DNA of 18,837 nt from Cyclostephanos tholiformis (taxonomy: Eukaryota > Bacillariophyta > Thalassiosirophyceae > Thalassiosirales > Thalassiosiraceae), in assembly GCA_036939975.1 (NCBI GenBank), contig JALLPB010001454.1, positions 1 to 18,837 of the forward strand, read 5' to 3'. The position numbers and the translations under genes are program-made. Shown piece by piece: positions 18,363-18,837 of this stretch. The notes beneath the pieces were generated by a model. It saw only the letters and a list, made by a program, of their open reading frames with translations. It made no database searches and was not told the origin of the DNA. Within the stretch, counting starts at the first letter, position 1. Every line of letters begins with the position of its first letter.

Positions 18363-18837
18363 ACTCTATGTTATATGTTATATCCGCCCCTGGATGCCTT
18401 CGATGGGGGTGGGCGGGGGCGACGATGTATATAGAAGGGGGGTGGGGGGTAGGTGTATGACGATGAATGGAAGAGGTTTATTTGCTTGTTCGTGATTTTT
18501 TATTTAATTCTGATATGCATTGCAGAGAGTGTGAAGGATGAGAATTCTTCAACAACAACAACTTATGACCGCAACAAAAACATCAATACACAGAAACCGT
18601 AAAGTTCCTTCGTGAACCTGGACAACTCGGGAACAAGTAGTTGGATTTTTGGACAACTCGTAAATATATTTATAAATTTATAAAATAGGGAGATTGACTC
18701 ATACCTTGCTTTAGTAAAACACCCTATCGTAGGACAGCTATCTCCTTATTGGTTTTTTTGATAATTTGGTCAAAAATTACGGTCTAATACAAAGCTGCTA
18801 CTTTGAGCCAAAATAGTTAAGAAACTAGTCAGTTTAG
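18363..18837. other. Right-end non-coding stretch
   Basis: Contains the upstream region of the AMMECR1 gene (GC-rich to 18460, then AT-rich). GGACAACTCG occurs twice, at about 18619 and 18651. No gene is supported before the window ends. Confidence 0.5.

Noticed and set aside
17190..18495. Plus-strand frames rich in Val, Ser or Arg opposite the AMMECR1 gene
   Set aside because: They arise from the GTC/CGT trinucleotide repeats and show no domain; the minus strand carries every conserved AMMECR1 block.
1..18837. tRNA, rRNA, CRISPR arrays, bacterial-type operons or riboswitches
   Set aside because: No tRNA B-box in a foldable context, no rRNA-like stretch, no regularly spaced repeats, and the content is clearly eukaryotic.

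Overview
The window looks like nuclear DNA from a diatom. The evidence is a desaturase gene that opens with a signal peptide and a diatom-style AFAP plastid-cleavage motif, a Copia retrotransposon whose residues fit the diatom 'CoDi' type as I recall it, and host genes that are intron-poor and rich in TCG/GAC codons. I cannot name the species; a centric diatom is a guess. There is one N, at 13290.

Layout. Positions 1-1631 (+) hold a decayed tyrosine-recombinase-like (Crypton-type) gene that runs off the left edge. Positions 1632-2705 are non-coding with two short tandem duplications. Positions 2706-4276 (+) are a probable plastid delta-12/omega-3 fatty acid desaturase with one short intron. 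Its 3' end faces, across a GA microsatellite and a 68-bp duplication, a minus-strand helical-repeat (ARM/HEAT-like) gene at 4630-5658 that carries two compensating frameshifts. Positions 6024-10883 (-) are a degenerate Copia element (gag, protease, integrase, reverse transcriptase) with many stops, several frameshifts, an internal deletion and a lost 3' end. Positions 10884-12500 are mostly non-coding and include a cluster of palindromes. Positions 12732-13289 (-) carry the 3' part of a gene that starts with the same 129 bp as the tail of the AMMECR1 gene further right. Positions 13291-14215 and 14240-15878 (-) are remnants of two repeat-type genes, the second a piggyBac-like transposase. Positions 16968-18362 (-) encode an AMMECR1-domain protein with large low-complexity insertions. 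The last 475 bases show no gene.

How it fits together. The likely functional host genes are the desaturase and the AMMECR1 gene, and possibly the ARM-like gene. The rest is mostly transposon debris. The Copia and piggyBac remnants are strongly CpG-poor, and their catalytic changes and stops are mostly of C-to-T/G-to-A type, as expected if cytosine methylation and deamination drove the decay; the host genes are CpG-rich. The single N together with the 129-bp duplication means the AMMECR1 region may be an assembly join or an allelic overlap rather than the true chromosomal order. I did not find a convincing new biological system. The best leads are the CpG contrast and the two alternative tails of the AMMECR1 gene.
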